A stretch of DNA of 64,000 nt. Origin: PALSA-505 sp035308365 (lineage in GTDB: Bacteria > Actinomycetota > Actinomycetes > Streptosporangiales > Streptosporangiaceae). The stretch is from the NCBI GenBank assembly GCA_035308365.1, contig DATGGU010000002.1:9098-73097 (forward strand). Direction: 5' to 3'. Made by a program: the position numbers and the translations under genes. How positions within the stretch are numbered: position 1 is the first letter of the stretch; every line of letters begins with the position of its first letter. Of the stretch, positions 25,913 to 33,662 are shown one piece after another. The notes beneath the pieces are model-generated. The model saw only the letters and a program-made list of their open reading frames with translations, ran no database searches and was not told where the DNA came from.

Positions 25913-27018
25913 GGTGCGGCCGCTTCCTCGCCGGTGCCGGTGGCCGCCGGGGGTGTGTCCGGCTGGGCAGGTGCCGTCGGGTGTGTTTCCGGCTGAGAAA
26001 GTATTGCCCAGCGCGGGCCGTCGTGGGCTTCCCCGTCCGGCAGGCTGCCCCGGAGCCGCAGCACGACGGGTTCGGTGCCCGGTTCCGGCAGCGCCAGCAC
26101 CTCGGCGTCCGGCCAGCGCGCGGCCCGGACAGCGACGACCAGGTGCCCCCCGGCCACGGCCAGGCCGCAGGCCCAGACCCGGGCCAGCCAGGACAGCGGC
26201 AGGCTCGCCCGCAGGCCGCGGCCCTCACCCGTGCCGGTGAGTTCCAGGCTGCCCCACCCGGGTCCCTCGTGCACCGCCGCCGTCACCCGGTCCGGGTCGA
26301 TCCCCAGCCACTCCCCGGCGGCAGGCGCCAGCCGTCCGGTCAGCGCGGCGGCCAACCGGGGACGGTTCGCCGCCCGGGTCTGGCCGTCCAGGCTTGCCGC
26401 GACCGCTCCGGTCAGCCGCATCTGGAACGGCGGCCCCAGGGCGAACAGCGAGAGCAGTTCGATCCTGCTGACCCGGCTGCGGCGGGTGTCCGGGTCCGGC
26501 GAGGCCTGAAAGACGAACGCTGGACCAGCGATCTGCCCGGGTGAGCCGGCGGCAGCCGTGCCGAAGGGGCTGACCGAGGCGCGTACGCCTGCGGTTCCGA
26601 TGAGCGTGGTGATGAGGCGCGACTGGTACGCCTGCTGGGCGCCGCTCCCGGCCGCGCCGGGCGGCGGGCCGGCCGGCCCGCCCGGGGCGGGCAGTACGTG
26701 AGCCCTCGCCCAGCCGAGCTCGTCGCGGGTGATCGTCACCCGGTCCACCGCCGAACGCGGGCCGAGTGCCAGCACGTCCAGGTCGTCGCTGTGCCGTCCC
26801 CACATCCCGGCGGCCTCGACGCATGCGGCGCTCTGCCCGCCCAGCGCGCCGAGCACAAGCTCGGCCTCGGCGTCCGGATGAGCCGGCAGGGTGAGCGCGC
26901 CGTCGGCCCACCGGAGCACGTGCTCTCGTTCCCCGCACTGAATCGTGGCCTCGGCAGGCGGCAGCGCCTGCCACCACCGTGACTCCGGCGGATTGGTCTC
27001 ACCCCGGCCGGTTTCCAT
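25909..27018 (-). CDS. unknown protein, first gene of MoxR/VWA operon
   Basis: 369 aa, no family recognised. It begins with a Trp-containing stretch (ESRWWQALPPAEATIQCG), has a proline/glycine linker near residues 135-150, and a C-terminal beta-rich half with WLARVWACGLAVAGGHLVVA. The tail is low-complexity Pro/Thr/Ala. No membrane segment or signal. It leads the four-gene operon and may be cytosolic like the others. Confidence 0.68.
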   Translation of the reverse strand: METGRGETNPPESRWWQALPPAEATIQCGEREHVLRWADGALTLPAHPDAEAELVLGALGGQSAACVEAAGMWGRHSDDLDVLALGPRSAVDRVTITRDELGWARAHVLPAPGGPAGPPPGAAGSGAQQAYQSRLITTLIGTAGVRASVSPFGTAAAGSPGQIAGPAFVFQASPDPDTRRSRVSRIELLSLFALGPPFQMRLTGAVAASLDGQTRAANRPRLAAALTGRLAPAAGEWLGIDPDRVTAAVHEGPGWGSLELTGTGEGRGLRASLPLSWLARVWACGLAVAGGHLVVAVRAARWPDAEVLALPEPGTEPVVLRLRGSLPDGEAHDGPRWAILSQPETHPTAPAQPDTPPAATGTGEEAAAP

Positions 27019-27077
27019 GGATTCAGCGTCTCACCGACACCGCCCCGGCGCATGTTGATCAATCCCGGACGGCATCC

Positions 27078-28049
27078 CTACAACAGGCGGGACCAGGTCT
27101 GCTCGACCAGGTCGTGGCCGAAGCTGTGGTGCTTGCCCTCGGCGACGAGCTGGAATCCGGCCCGCTGGTAGATCCGGCGGGCATCGGTCAGGCAGTCCTG
27201 TGTCCACAGCGTCATCCGGGTGTACCCGGCCGCCTTGGCGAAGCTCAGGCACTCCGCGACCAGGCGGCCGCCGATGCCCATGCCGCGCACGGACGGCTCC
27301 ACCAGCAGCAGCCGCAACTTGGCGGTGGCATCATCCTGCCGCACGCAGAACACGCATCCCACCGGCTCGCCGTCCACCTCGGCGATCCAGGCCGCCTCGC
27401 GCCGCGGATCCCGGGTCCGCGCATAGTCCGCCACGATCCGGGCGACGAGGAACTCGAAGGTCTCATCCCAGCCGTACTCCTGCGCGTAGAGCGCGCCGTG
27501 CCGCTGGATGACCCAGCCCAGGTCGCCGGGCCGCGGCGGGCGCAGCAGGTAGGCGCGCGGCCTGGCAGCCCTGCCGTCTTCGCCGCCGCCGGAGTCCGGC
27601 CCGTCCAGCACCCGCTGGATGACCCGCATGGCCGCCAGCAGTTGCCGCCTGTCCGGCTCGGCCAGGTGCGCCAGCATCCCCGCGGTCTGCTCGGTCTGCT
27701 TGGCATCGAGTTCGGCCAAGGCGGCCTGCCCGGCCGCGGTCAGCCGGATCACCTGGGCGCGCCCGTCCGTCGCCGAGCGCTGCTTGGTGATCAGCTTCTC
27801 GCTGCCGAACCGGGCCAGGATGCGGCTCAGGTAGCCCGCGTCGATGTCCAGCGACCGGCGCAGCGCGGCCACCTCGGTCGCCTCCCGCCTGGCCAGCTCG
27901 AACAGCACCCTGACCTCGGTGAGCGAGTACGGGCTGTCCAGGTGGCCGCCGCGCAGCAGCCCGATCACATTCGTGTAGAACCGGTTGAACGCCCGCACCT
28001 GCGCCACCGCGCCGGTGCCATCCATCGTCTGGGTAGCCGGTGTCGTCAT
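27078..28049 (-). CDS. MarR-type regulator fused to GNAT acetyltransferase
   Basis: 323 aa with two domains. The N-terminal winged helix (about residues 1-150) has LTEVRVLFELARREATEVAA and LARFGSEKLITKQRSATDGR. The C-terminal GNAT domain (about 165-320) has the acetyl-CoA loop VRGMGIGGRLVAECLSFAK and a typical last strand, FQLVAEGKHHSFG. This fusion is widespread in bacteria; the acetylated substrate is unknown. A MarR-like palindrome lies 23 bp upstream of the start, so autoregulation is likely. Confidence 0.88.
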   Translation of the reverse strand: MTTPATQTMDGTGAVAQVRAFNRFYTNVIGLLRGGHLDSPYSLTEVRVLFELARREATEVAALRRSLDIDAGYLSRILARFGSEKLITKQRSATDGRAQVIRLTAAGQAALAELDAKQTEQTAGMLAHLAEPDRRQLLAAMRVIQRVLDGPDSGGGEDGRAARPRAYLLRPPRPGDLGWVIQRHGALYAQEYGWDETFEFLVARIVADYARTRDPRREAAWIAEVDGEPVGCVFCVRQDDATAKLRLLLVEPSVRGMGIGGRLVAECLSFAKAAGYTRMTLWTQDCLTDARRIYQRAGFQLVAEGKHHSFGHDLVEQTWSRLL

Positions 28050-28071
28050 GGTGCGAGACTATCACTGACTC

Positions 28072-28091
28072 CGTCAAATATATAATTGACG
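28072..28091. promoter_or_regulatory. MarR-type operator
   Basis: Inverted repeat CGTCAA-N8-TTGACG with an AT-rich centre, 23 bp upstream of the MarR-GNAT start. Size and AT centre fit a MarR dimer site. A further GTCAACG copy follows at 28094-28100. Confidence 0.6.
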
Positions 28092-28203
28092 AAGTCAACG
28101 AATCTCTCGGGCTGCCGCGGTGGCCGGGCTGGCCGGGCCGTCGTGGCCGCCCGGTAAGGTGTCGGCAATCGTGGCATTTCGGGCGAAACCAGAAGGAGCG
28201 AGC

Positions 28204-28545
28204 GTGCCTGCCAGGGAACCCCACGTCCCGGACGGGATAGACGTGACTGTCCCCAGCGTCGTGGCCGGGTTCCGTGACCGTCTCACCCCGGGCAGCTATC
28301 TGGTGATATCGGCGATCGGCTCCGAGGGGGTGGACGAGGCCGCCGCCGAGGCGGCCACTGAGGTGGGCCGGGCCGCCCGCACGTCCGCAGTGGCCAGATC
28401 CAGGGAGCAGCTGATGGAGTTCTTCGCCGGCTGCGAGCTGGAGGCGCCAGGGCTTGTCGATGTCGTCCAGTGGCGGCCGGACCCGGATACCGGCCCCACG
28501 CCGGCCAAGGTGCATATGCTTGGCGGTGTAGGCAGGAAGCGATAA
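28204..28545 (+). pseudogene. truncated SAM-dependent methyltransferase (DUF574 type), C-terminal part
   Basis: 113 residues resembling only the C-terminal part of the roughly 270-aa S-adenosyl methyltransferase family PF04672: FRDRLTPGSYLVISAIGSEG, RSREQLMEFFAGCELEAPGL and VVQWRPDPD. The SAM-binding N-terminal half is absent. Surprisingly, a good ribosome site (AGAAGGAG) precedes the GTG at 28204, so the fragment may still be translated. Best explained as a gene remnant; a small derived protein is the alternative. Confidence 0.62.
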
Positions 28546-28713
28546 CCCCAGACACGGCGCCTCCCGGGTATTGGACCCAGCGACGTCATGGGGCACAATA
28601 GAACAGGAATCCGGGTAGTACCCGGACAACGCGACGCCTGTCGGGCCGCATCTGCGGTGAGCGTGCGTGAGGTCGCTGGGGAAGGCGCACCTCGTCCGCT
28701 CGCAGGAGGTTCG

Positions 28714-29223
28714 GTGTACGTACGTGGCGTTCTGAGCGTTCATTCCGCGCCCTCGGCGCTGTGCCCGCATATCGAGTGGGCAGTGGCCGGGGTTATTGGT
28801 GTGCCCGTCGACTTGCCCTGGGAAAGCCAGCCGGCCGCGCCCGGAACGCTGCGGGCCGAGCTGAGCTGGACCGCCCGGGCAGGCACGGCGGGCGCCATCA
28901 CGTCGGCGCTGGCCGGCTGGAACAGGCTGCGCTTCGAGGTCACCGAGGAGGCGAGCCCCGGCTGCGACGCGGTCCGCTACAGCTACACCCCGGCGCTCGG
29001 CACCTTCTCCTGTGTGACCTCGGCGAACGGGGACGTGCTGATCCCGGAGGGACGGCTGCGCGCGGCCATGACGCTGGCCGCGTTCCCGGCCCCCGGCCGT
29101 CCCGCCGCGACGCTTGAGGCAGAGCTCCGCCGCCTGCTGGGCCAGGACTGGGACGACGAGCTCGAGCCGTTCCGCTGCGCCGCCGAGGGCGCACCGGTCC
29201 GCTGGCTGCACGCCACCGGCTGA
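28714..29223 (+). CDS. DUF3145 family protein
   Basis: Highly conserved actinobacterial protein of unknown function, 169 aa. Seen: VLSVHSAPSALCPHIEWAVA at the N-terminus, a central region with LAGWNRLRFEVTEEASPGCD, and a characteristic end, WDDELEPFRCAAEGAPVRWL. The GTG at 28714 is chosen because AGGAGG precedes it with ideal spacing. Confidence 0.92.
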   Translation: MYVRGVLSVHSAPSALCPHIEWAVAGVIGVPVDLPWESQPAAPGTLRAELSWTARAGTAGAITSALAGWNRLRFEVTEEASPGCDAVRYSYTPALGTFSCVTSANGDVLIPEGRLRAAMTLAAFPAPGRPAATLEAELRRLLGQDWDDELEPFRCAAEGAPVRWLHATG

Positions 29224-29237
29224 CGGCCGCAGACAGC

Positions 29238-29271
29238 GGGGCCGCACCGGTGAAACCACCGGTGCGGCCCC
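29238..29271. terminator. bidirectional hairpin terminator
   Basis: Perfect 15-bp stem (29238-29252 / 29257-29271) with loop aaac, between the convergent DUF3145 and sedolisin genes. It can serve both. Confidence 0.75.
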
Positions 29272-29328
29272 AGGGTCAGGCCTTGCGGCTAACCTGCCGC
29301 GGCTCGCCGTGGCGAACCGGACAGATGC

Positions 29329-30543
29329 TCAGAAGGCACCGTCTCCGTTCGGTGTGCCGAAGCCGGTCGGGCCGTCATAGCCGACCTCACCGTGGCACAG
29401 GAACGGGTGGGTGGGGCAGGACCCGTTGGATCCGACGGTGATGTCGTTCAGGTTGCCGGTGTGGGCGTAGGGGTAGGAGTTGGGGAAGGTGCCGGCCGTG
29501 ATGTTGTTGGCCAGTGCGAAGACCGAGGCGATGATCGGCGAGGACACGCTGGTGCCGCCGACCTCGAGCCAGCCGCCCTGGTCATAGGTGTCGTAGATGG
29601 CCACGCCGGTGTTCGGGTCGGCGACGGCCGCGACGTCGTTGGCGATCCGGTGCTTGCAGCCCTTGTGGTGCTGGAAGCTCGGCTTGGGCTCGAACTTCGA
29701 GCAGCCCGATCCGGTGCCGCTCCATACGGTCTCGGTCCGGGGACTGGTGGTGGGCATCGTGGTGCCGCCGACCGAGGTGACCCACTGGGAGGCGGACGGG
29801 TAGGAGACGCCGAAGCCGCTGTCACCGGCGGATGCGGTGACGGCCACGCCGGCGTGCTTGAACCACTTGGCGTCCCAGGTGGTTTCCGAGCTGCTCTCCG
29901 AGCCACCGTAGGAGTTGGACACCGCGACAGCGTGCAGCACGCTGACCGCGGAGTTCACCCCGGTGCCCAGGTCGGCGATGGAGGGCTGGTTGGCCTCCAC
30001 CAGGTAGATGTGGCAGCTCGGGCAGATGGCCGAGACCATGTCCACGTCCAGCGATTCCTCGGTCGCCCAGCCGGTCGTGCCCGAATTCGCGGGCAGCGGG
30101 CTGGTGGCGCCGTTCTGGTTGGTCACGGTCAGGCAGCCCGCCCCGGTGGTGGTGTTGCAGGCGGGCAGGCCCCACGAGGAGCGGTAGGTGGCCACGTCGG
30201 AGACGGCGTTCGGGTCGTTGAACGCGTCCACCACGGCGACGTTCAGGACCGTGGACGAGGGCGGCAGGTTGTAGGCGGTGGTCAGGTCGGAGGGCCCGTA
30301 GCCGAAGCCGACCGGGACCTTGCCACCGAAGGCGGCTTCCAGCTTCTGCGTGATGTCGGTGCGGATCAGCGCCATGCAGGAGGCAACCCCCGGGGTGTGC
30401 GTGACGGCACATGCCCGGCGGACATTATGCGACGCGGCCTGCGCCGAGGCGGCCGAAGCGGCCGTGCCGACGGTCAGCGCCAGTGCGGCCGAGGCCACAA
30501 GCGCCGAGCGCGCCATGCGCGAGCGGTTGAACCGTTCGGACAA
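29329..30543 (-). CDS. secreted S53 (sedolisin) family protease
   Basis: Serine-carboxyl peptidase, 404 aa. Seen: signal peptide (MARSALVASAALALTVGTAA), catalytic Glu/Asp in EESLDVDM, oxyanion Asp in SAGDSGFGVSYPSAS, nucleophile Ser in GGTSVSSPIIAS, and a calcium-site end GYDGPTGFGTPNG. The long propeptide typical of sedolisins is missing; only about 80 residues precede the core. I start at TTG 30543, since GAGGAG lies seven bases upstream and the paralogue next door has the same arrangement. An ATG at 30597 would translate the ribosome site itself. Confidence 0.88.
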   Translation of the reverse strand: MSERFNRSRMARSALVASAALALTVGTAASAASAQAASHNVRRACAVTHTPGVASCMALIRTDITQKLEAAFGGKVPVGFGYGPSDLTTAYNLPPSSTVLNVAVVDAFNDPNAVSDVATYRSSWGLPACNTTTGAGCLTVTNQNGATSPLPANSGTTGWATEESLDVDMVSAICPSCHIYLVEANQPSIADLGTGVNSAVSVLHAVAVSNSYGGSESSSETTWDAKWFKHAGVAVTASAGDSGFGVSYPSASQWVTSVGGTTMPTTSPRTETVWSGTGSGCSKFEPKPSFQHHKGCKHRIANDVAAVADPNTGVAIYDTYDQGGWLEVGGTSVSSPIIASVFALANNITAGTFPNSYPYAHTGNLNDITVGSNGSCPTHPFLCHGEVGYDGPTGFGTPNGDGAF

Positions 30544-30805
30544 TGAACTGCTCCTCTCGTGAAGGGACGTGCTGTGTTCCAGGTGGCCGTTATCCACCAG
30601 GCTCGGGATTCCGCCTAGCGGCGAACGTGGATACTAGCTGCGGGCAATTTATTGGGTCAACAGCTGATTACTCACCGTAAATACTGACAGTGAGTGAATA
30701 CCGGATGGCAGAAAGGAACGCTGGTCAGGCCTGTGCGCACAACGCAGGTCAATGTTGATCGATGTGGGTCCACTGCGCACGGACCGTCGCGGCGGATACG
30801 TAACC

Positions 30806-30842
30806 GGCGGGGCCGCGCCGGGATGACCGGCGCGGCCCCGCC
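30806..30842 (-). terminator. strong hairpin terminator
   Basis: Perfect 16-bp GC-rich stem (30806-30821 / 30827-30842), 5-nt loop gatga, 16 bp beyond the stop of the second sedolisin gene. It separates the two protease genes' transcripts. Confidence 0.78.
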
Positions 30843-30857
30843 ATCTGTCAGCTCGGG

Positions 30858-32099
30858 TCAGCCGGTGAAGGCGCCGAGACCGTTGGGAGTGCCGTTGCCG
30901 GTCGGGCCGTCGTAGCCCACCTCCGCATGGCACAGGAAGGCGGGGGAGCAGGACCCGTTCGAGCCCTTCGTCACGTCGAACAGATTGCCGGTGTGCGAGT
31001 AGGAGTAGGACGAGGGGAACGTCCCGGTCTTGATCGAGTCGGACAGTGCGAAGACCGAGGCGATGATCGGCGAGGACACGCTGGTGCCGCCGACCTCGAG
31101 CCAGCCGCCCTGGTCGTAGGTGTCGTAGATGGCCACGCCGGTGTTCGGGTCGGCGTCCGCGGCCACGTCGTTGGCGATCCGGTGCTTGCAGCCGGAGTGC
31201 GTCTGCCAGCTCGGCTTGTGCTCGAACTTCGAGCAGCCGGAGCCGGTGCCGCTCCACACGGTCTCGCTCCAGCCGCGCGAGCCGCCGCTCTTGGTCAGCG
31301 AGGTGCCGCCGACCGAGGTGACGAACTGGGACGCGGACGGGTAGGACACGCCGAAGCCGCTGTCACCGGCGGATGCGGTGACAGCGTCACCGGCGTGCTT
31401 GAACCACTTGGTGTCCCAGGTGGACTCGGAACTGCTTTCCGACCCGCCATAGGAGTTGGACACCGCGATAGCGTGCAGCACGCTGACCGCGGAGTTCACC
31501 CCGGTGCCCAGGTCGGCGATGGAGGGCTGGCTGGCCTCCACCAGGTAGATGTGGCAGCTCGGGCAGATGGCCGAGACCATGTCGACGTCCAGCGATTCCT
31601 CGGTCGCCCAGCCGGTGGTGCCCGAGTTCTTGGGCAGCGGGCTGGTGGCGCCGTTCTGGTTGGTCACGGTCAGGCAGCCGGCCCCGGTCGACTTGCTGCA
31701 GGCCGGCAGGCCCCAGGACTTGCGGTAGAAGGCCACGTCGGAGACGGCCTTCGGGTCATTGAACGCGTCTACGACGGCAACATTCAGCACCTTGGACGAT
31801 GACGGCAGCTTGTAGGCTGAGACAAGCTGCGGGCGCCCGTAACCAAAGCCGGTCGGTGCGTTGCTGCCAAAGAAGACCCCGGGCCGCTGCTTGACGTCCG
31901 TGCGGACCAGCGCCATGCAGAACATAACCCCTTGCGTGCGCGTGGCCGCACATGCCCGGCGGACGTCGGCCCGTGCAGCGTGGCCGGACGAGGCCGGCGC
32001 CGCGGTAGCCGCGGTGGCCGAGACACCCGCAACCGCCAGGGCCGCAGCGGCCAGCAGGGCCGTGCGCGACACCAGTGAGCGAGCTGCGATTCGGGACAA
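30858..32099 (-). CDS. secreted S53 (sedolisin) family protease, paralogue
   Basis: 413 aa; nearly identical to its neighbour at 29329 through the catalytic core (EESLDVDM, SAGDSGFGVSYPSAS, GGTSVSSPIIAS all present) but different in the signal peptide and near the C-terminus. It also lacks a long propeptide. TTG start at 32099 with GGGAG upstream; the leader around the start (GGAGCAGTTTATTGTCC) matches that of the other copy except for one base. Clearly a tandem duplication followed by divergence. Likely secreted protein digestion, probably at acidic pH as for the family. Confidence 0.88.
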   Translation of the reverse strand: MSRIAARSLVSRTALLAAAALAVAGVSATAATAAPASSGHAARADVRRACAATRTQGVMFCMALVRTDVKQRPGVFFGSNAPTGFGYGRPQLVSAYKLPSSSKVLNVAVVDAFNDPKAVSDVAFYRKSWGLPACSKSTGAGCLTVTNQNGATSPLPKNSGTTGWATEESLDVDMVSAICPSCHIYLVEASQPSIADLGTGVNSAVSVLHAIAVSNSYGGSESSSESTWDTKWFKHAGDAVTASAGDSGFGVSYPSASQFVTSVGGTSLTKSGGSRGWSETVWSGTGSGCSKFEHKPSWQTHSGCKHRIANDVAADADPNTGVAIYDTYDQGGWLEVGGTSVSSPIIASVFALSDSIKTGTFPSSYSYSHTGNLFDVTKGSNGSCSPAFLCHAEVGYDGPTGNGTPNGLGAFTG

Positions 32100-32316
32100 T
32101 AAACTGCTCCCTTCAAGGAGAAACGGGCCTGTCACCATCACGCAGCGGGTCGCGCCCATGCTTCTACCAGGCCCAGAACACGGTCGTGCTCCCTCGCGGA
32201 TACTAGCTTTTGAGAAATTCGAGAGTCAATGTCTGGTTACGTCCGGTTAAACGCCGTGTATGCCCGTAAGGGCAGGTCGGAGTCGGCGGGACCGGAGCGA
32301 AACGAGGGCGGTAGAG

Positions 32317-33297
32317 GTGCCGAAACGCATCATTCTCGACTGTGATCCCGGGCACGACGATGCGATCGCGATTCTCCTGGCGGCCGGCTGCCCGGAGATC
32401 GAGCTGACGGCCATCACGACTGTCGCGGGCAACCAGACGCTGGACAAGACCACGCTGAACGCGCGCCGGGTGTGCACCGTGGCCGGCCTGCACGACGTGC
32501 CCATCTTCTCCGGCTGCGACCGGCCGCTGCTCCGCCCGCCGATCACCGCCGCTGAGATTCATGGGACGTCGGGCCTGGACGGCCCGGCGTTCGGCAAGCC
32601 CACGGTCCCGGTCCGCCGCGAACACGCCGTCGACTATCTGGTCGCGACCCTCATGGCCGAGGGCGAGGACATCACGCTGGTGCCCACCGGCCCGCTGACC
32701 AACGTGGCCGCCGCACTCATCCGCGAGCCGAGGATCGCCGGGCGCACCCGCGAGGTCGTGCTCATGGGTGGCGCCTACACCCGCGGCAACCGCAACCCGG
32801 CAGCGGAGTTCAACATGGCCGCCGACCCCGAGGCGGCCGCGCTGGTGTTCAGCGCGGGCTGGCCGGTCACCATGGTCGGCCTGGACCTGACCCACCAGGC
32901 CATCGCCACCCCCGCCGTCACCGAGCGGATCCGCAGCCTGGACTCCAGCGTCAGCCGGATGGTCACCGCGCTGCTGAAATTTTACGGCGCCAGTTACCGC
33001 CGCTCCGGCGTGCCAGGCGCGGCCGGCGGCCCGCCGGTGCACGACCCCTGTGCGGTGGCTCGCGTGGCCAGCCCCGCCCTGATCACTGTGACCGATGCAT
33101 TCGTCGTGGTCGAAACCAGCGGCCAATGGACATCGGGCATGACGGTCACCGACTTCCGCGGCGCCCTGGGCCATCCACCCAACACCAGGGTGGCCACCAC
33201 CCTCGACGCCGGCGGATTCTGGGACCTGGTGCTCGCCGCCCTGGCGACGTTCGGCACTCCCGCCGCCCCGGCTGACACCAATCGGACGCCAATCTGA
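32317..33297 (+). CDS. inosine-uridine-type nucleoside hydrolase
   Basis: Cleaves N-glycosidic bonds of ribonucleosides. Seen: the calcium-binding N-terminal ILDCDPGHDDAIAIL (residues about 6-20), a core region with LVPTGPLTNVAAAL and VVLMGGAYTRGNRNPAAEFN, and PVHDPCAVA toward the end with the conserved His-Asp. 326 aa from the GTG at 32317; an earlier ATG at 32260 adds a basic unconserved stretch. Probably nucleoside salvage. Confidence 0.92.
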   Translation: MPKRIILDCDPGHDDAIAILLAAGCPEIELTAITTVAGNQTLDKTTLNARRVCTVAGLHDVPIFSGCDRPLLRPPITAAEIHGTSGLDGPAFGKPTVPVRREHAVDYLVATLMAEGEDITLVPTGPLTNVAAALIREPRIAGRTREVVLMGGAYTRGNRNPAAEFNMAADPEAAALVFSAGWPVTMVGLDLTHQAIATPAVTERIRSLDSSVSRMVTALLKFYGASYRRSGVPGAAGGPPVHDPCAVARVASPALITVTDAFVVVETSGQWTSGMTVTDFRGALGHPPNTRVATTLDAGGFWDLVLAALATFGTPAAPADTNRTPI

Positions 33298-33302
33298 CAG
33301 CG

Positions 33303-33346
33303 AATTGCACAGGGAATTGCATTCGATATTGCAGGCGAAATTGCAA
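33303..33346. repeat. ATTGCA repeated four times at exact 12-bp period
   Basis: ATTGCA begins at 33304, 33316, 33328 and 33340, just past the nucleoside hydrolase stop. The intervening six bases vary. An AT-rich, strictly phased array of this kind looks like a multi-site operator or iteron. It lies 317 bp before the MFS start. The rest of 33347-33662 has no gene; it holds a TATCGCGATA palindrome. Confidence 0.7.
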
Positions 33347-33511
33347 TAGCGGGGGATAAATCTGGCAAACCCGGCGCTATATCCCGGCCGGGGTGGCTTC
33401 GGGCAAGTCGGATCTGCCTGCTTGGGGCAGTGTGGAGGCCGGTCAGCGCCTATAAGTTCGGTGGGAACCTGGAGACGCGGACGCCTGGAGAAAGGTACCC
33501 ACAACGAGATA

Positions 33512-33521
33512 TATCGCGATA
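33512..33521. promoter_or_regulatory. TATCGCGATA palindrome
   Basis: Perfect 10-bp AT/CG palindrome in an AT-rich patch about 140 bp before the MFS gene start. Similar ATCGCGAT palindromes are known operators of PadR- and TetR-like repressors. No regulator gene is adjacent. Confidence 0.35.
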
Positions 33522-33662
33522 GCGTACTTTTCTGCCCGTGTGCATTGTTCAATCCGCATCGCGAGTGCGGGCCCGGAGGGCCCGCCCGGGCGACCGGGTC
33601 AGGCCAAACCCACAGTTGGCTGGCCGCCAAATTGAATAATGCCAACTTCCGGGTAAGACACC

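Noticed and set aside
33303..33346. CRISPR array
   Set aside because: Repeats of six bases at 12-bp period are far too short for a CRISPR, and there are no cas genes.
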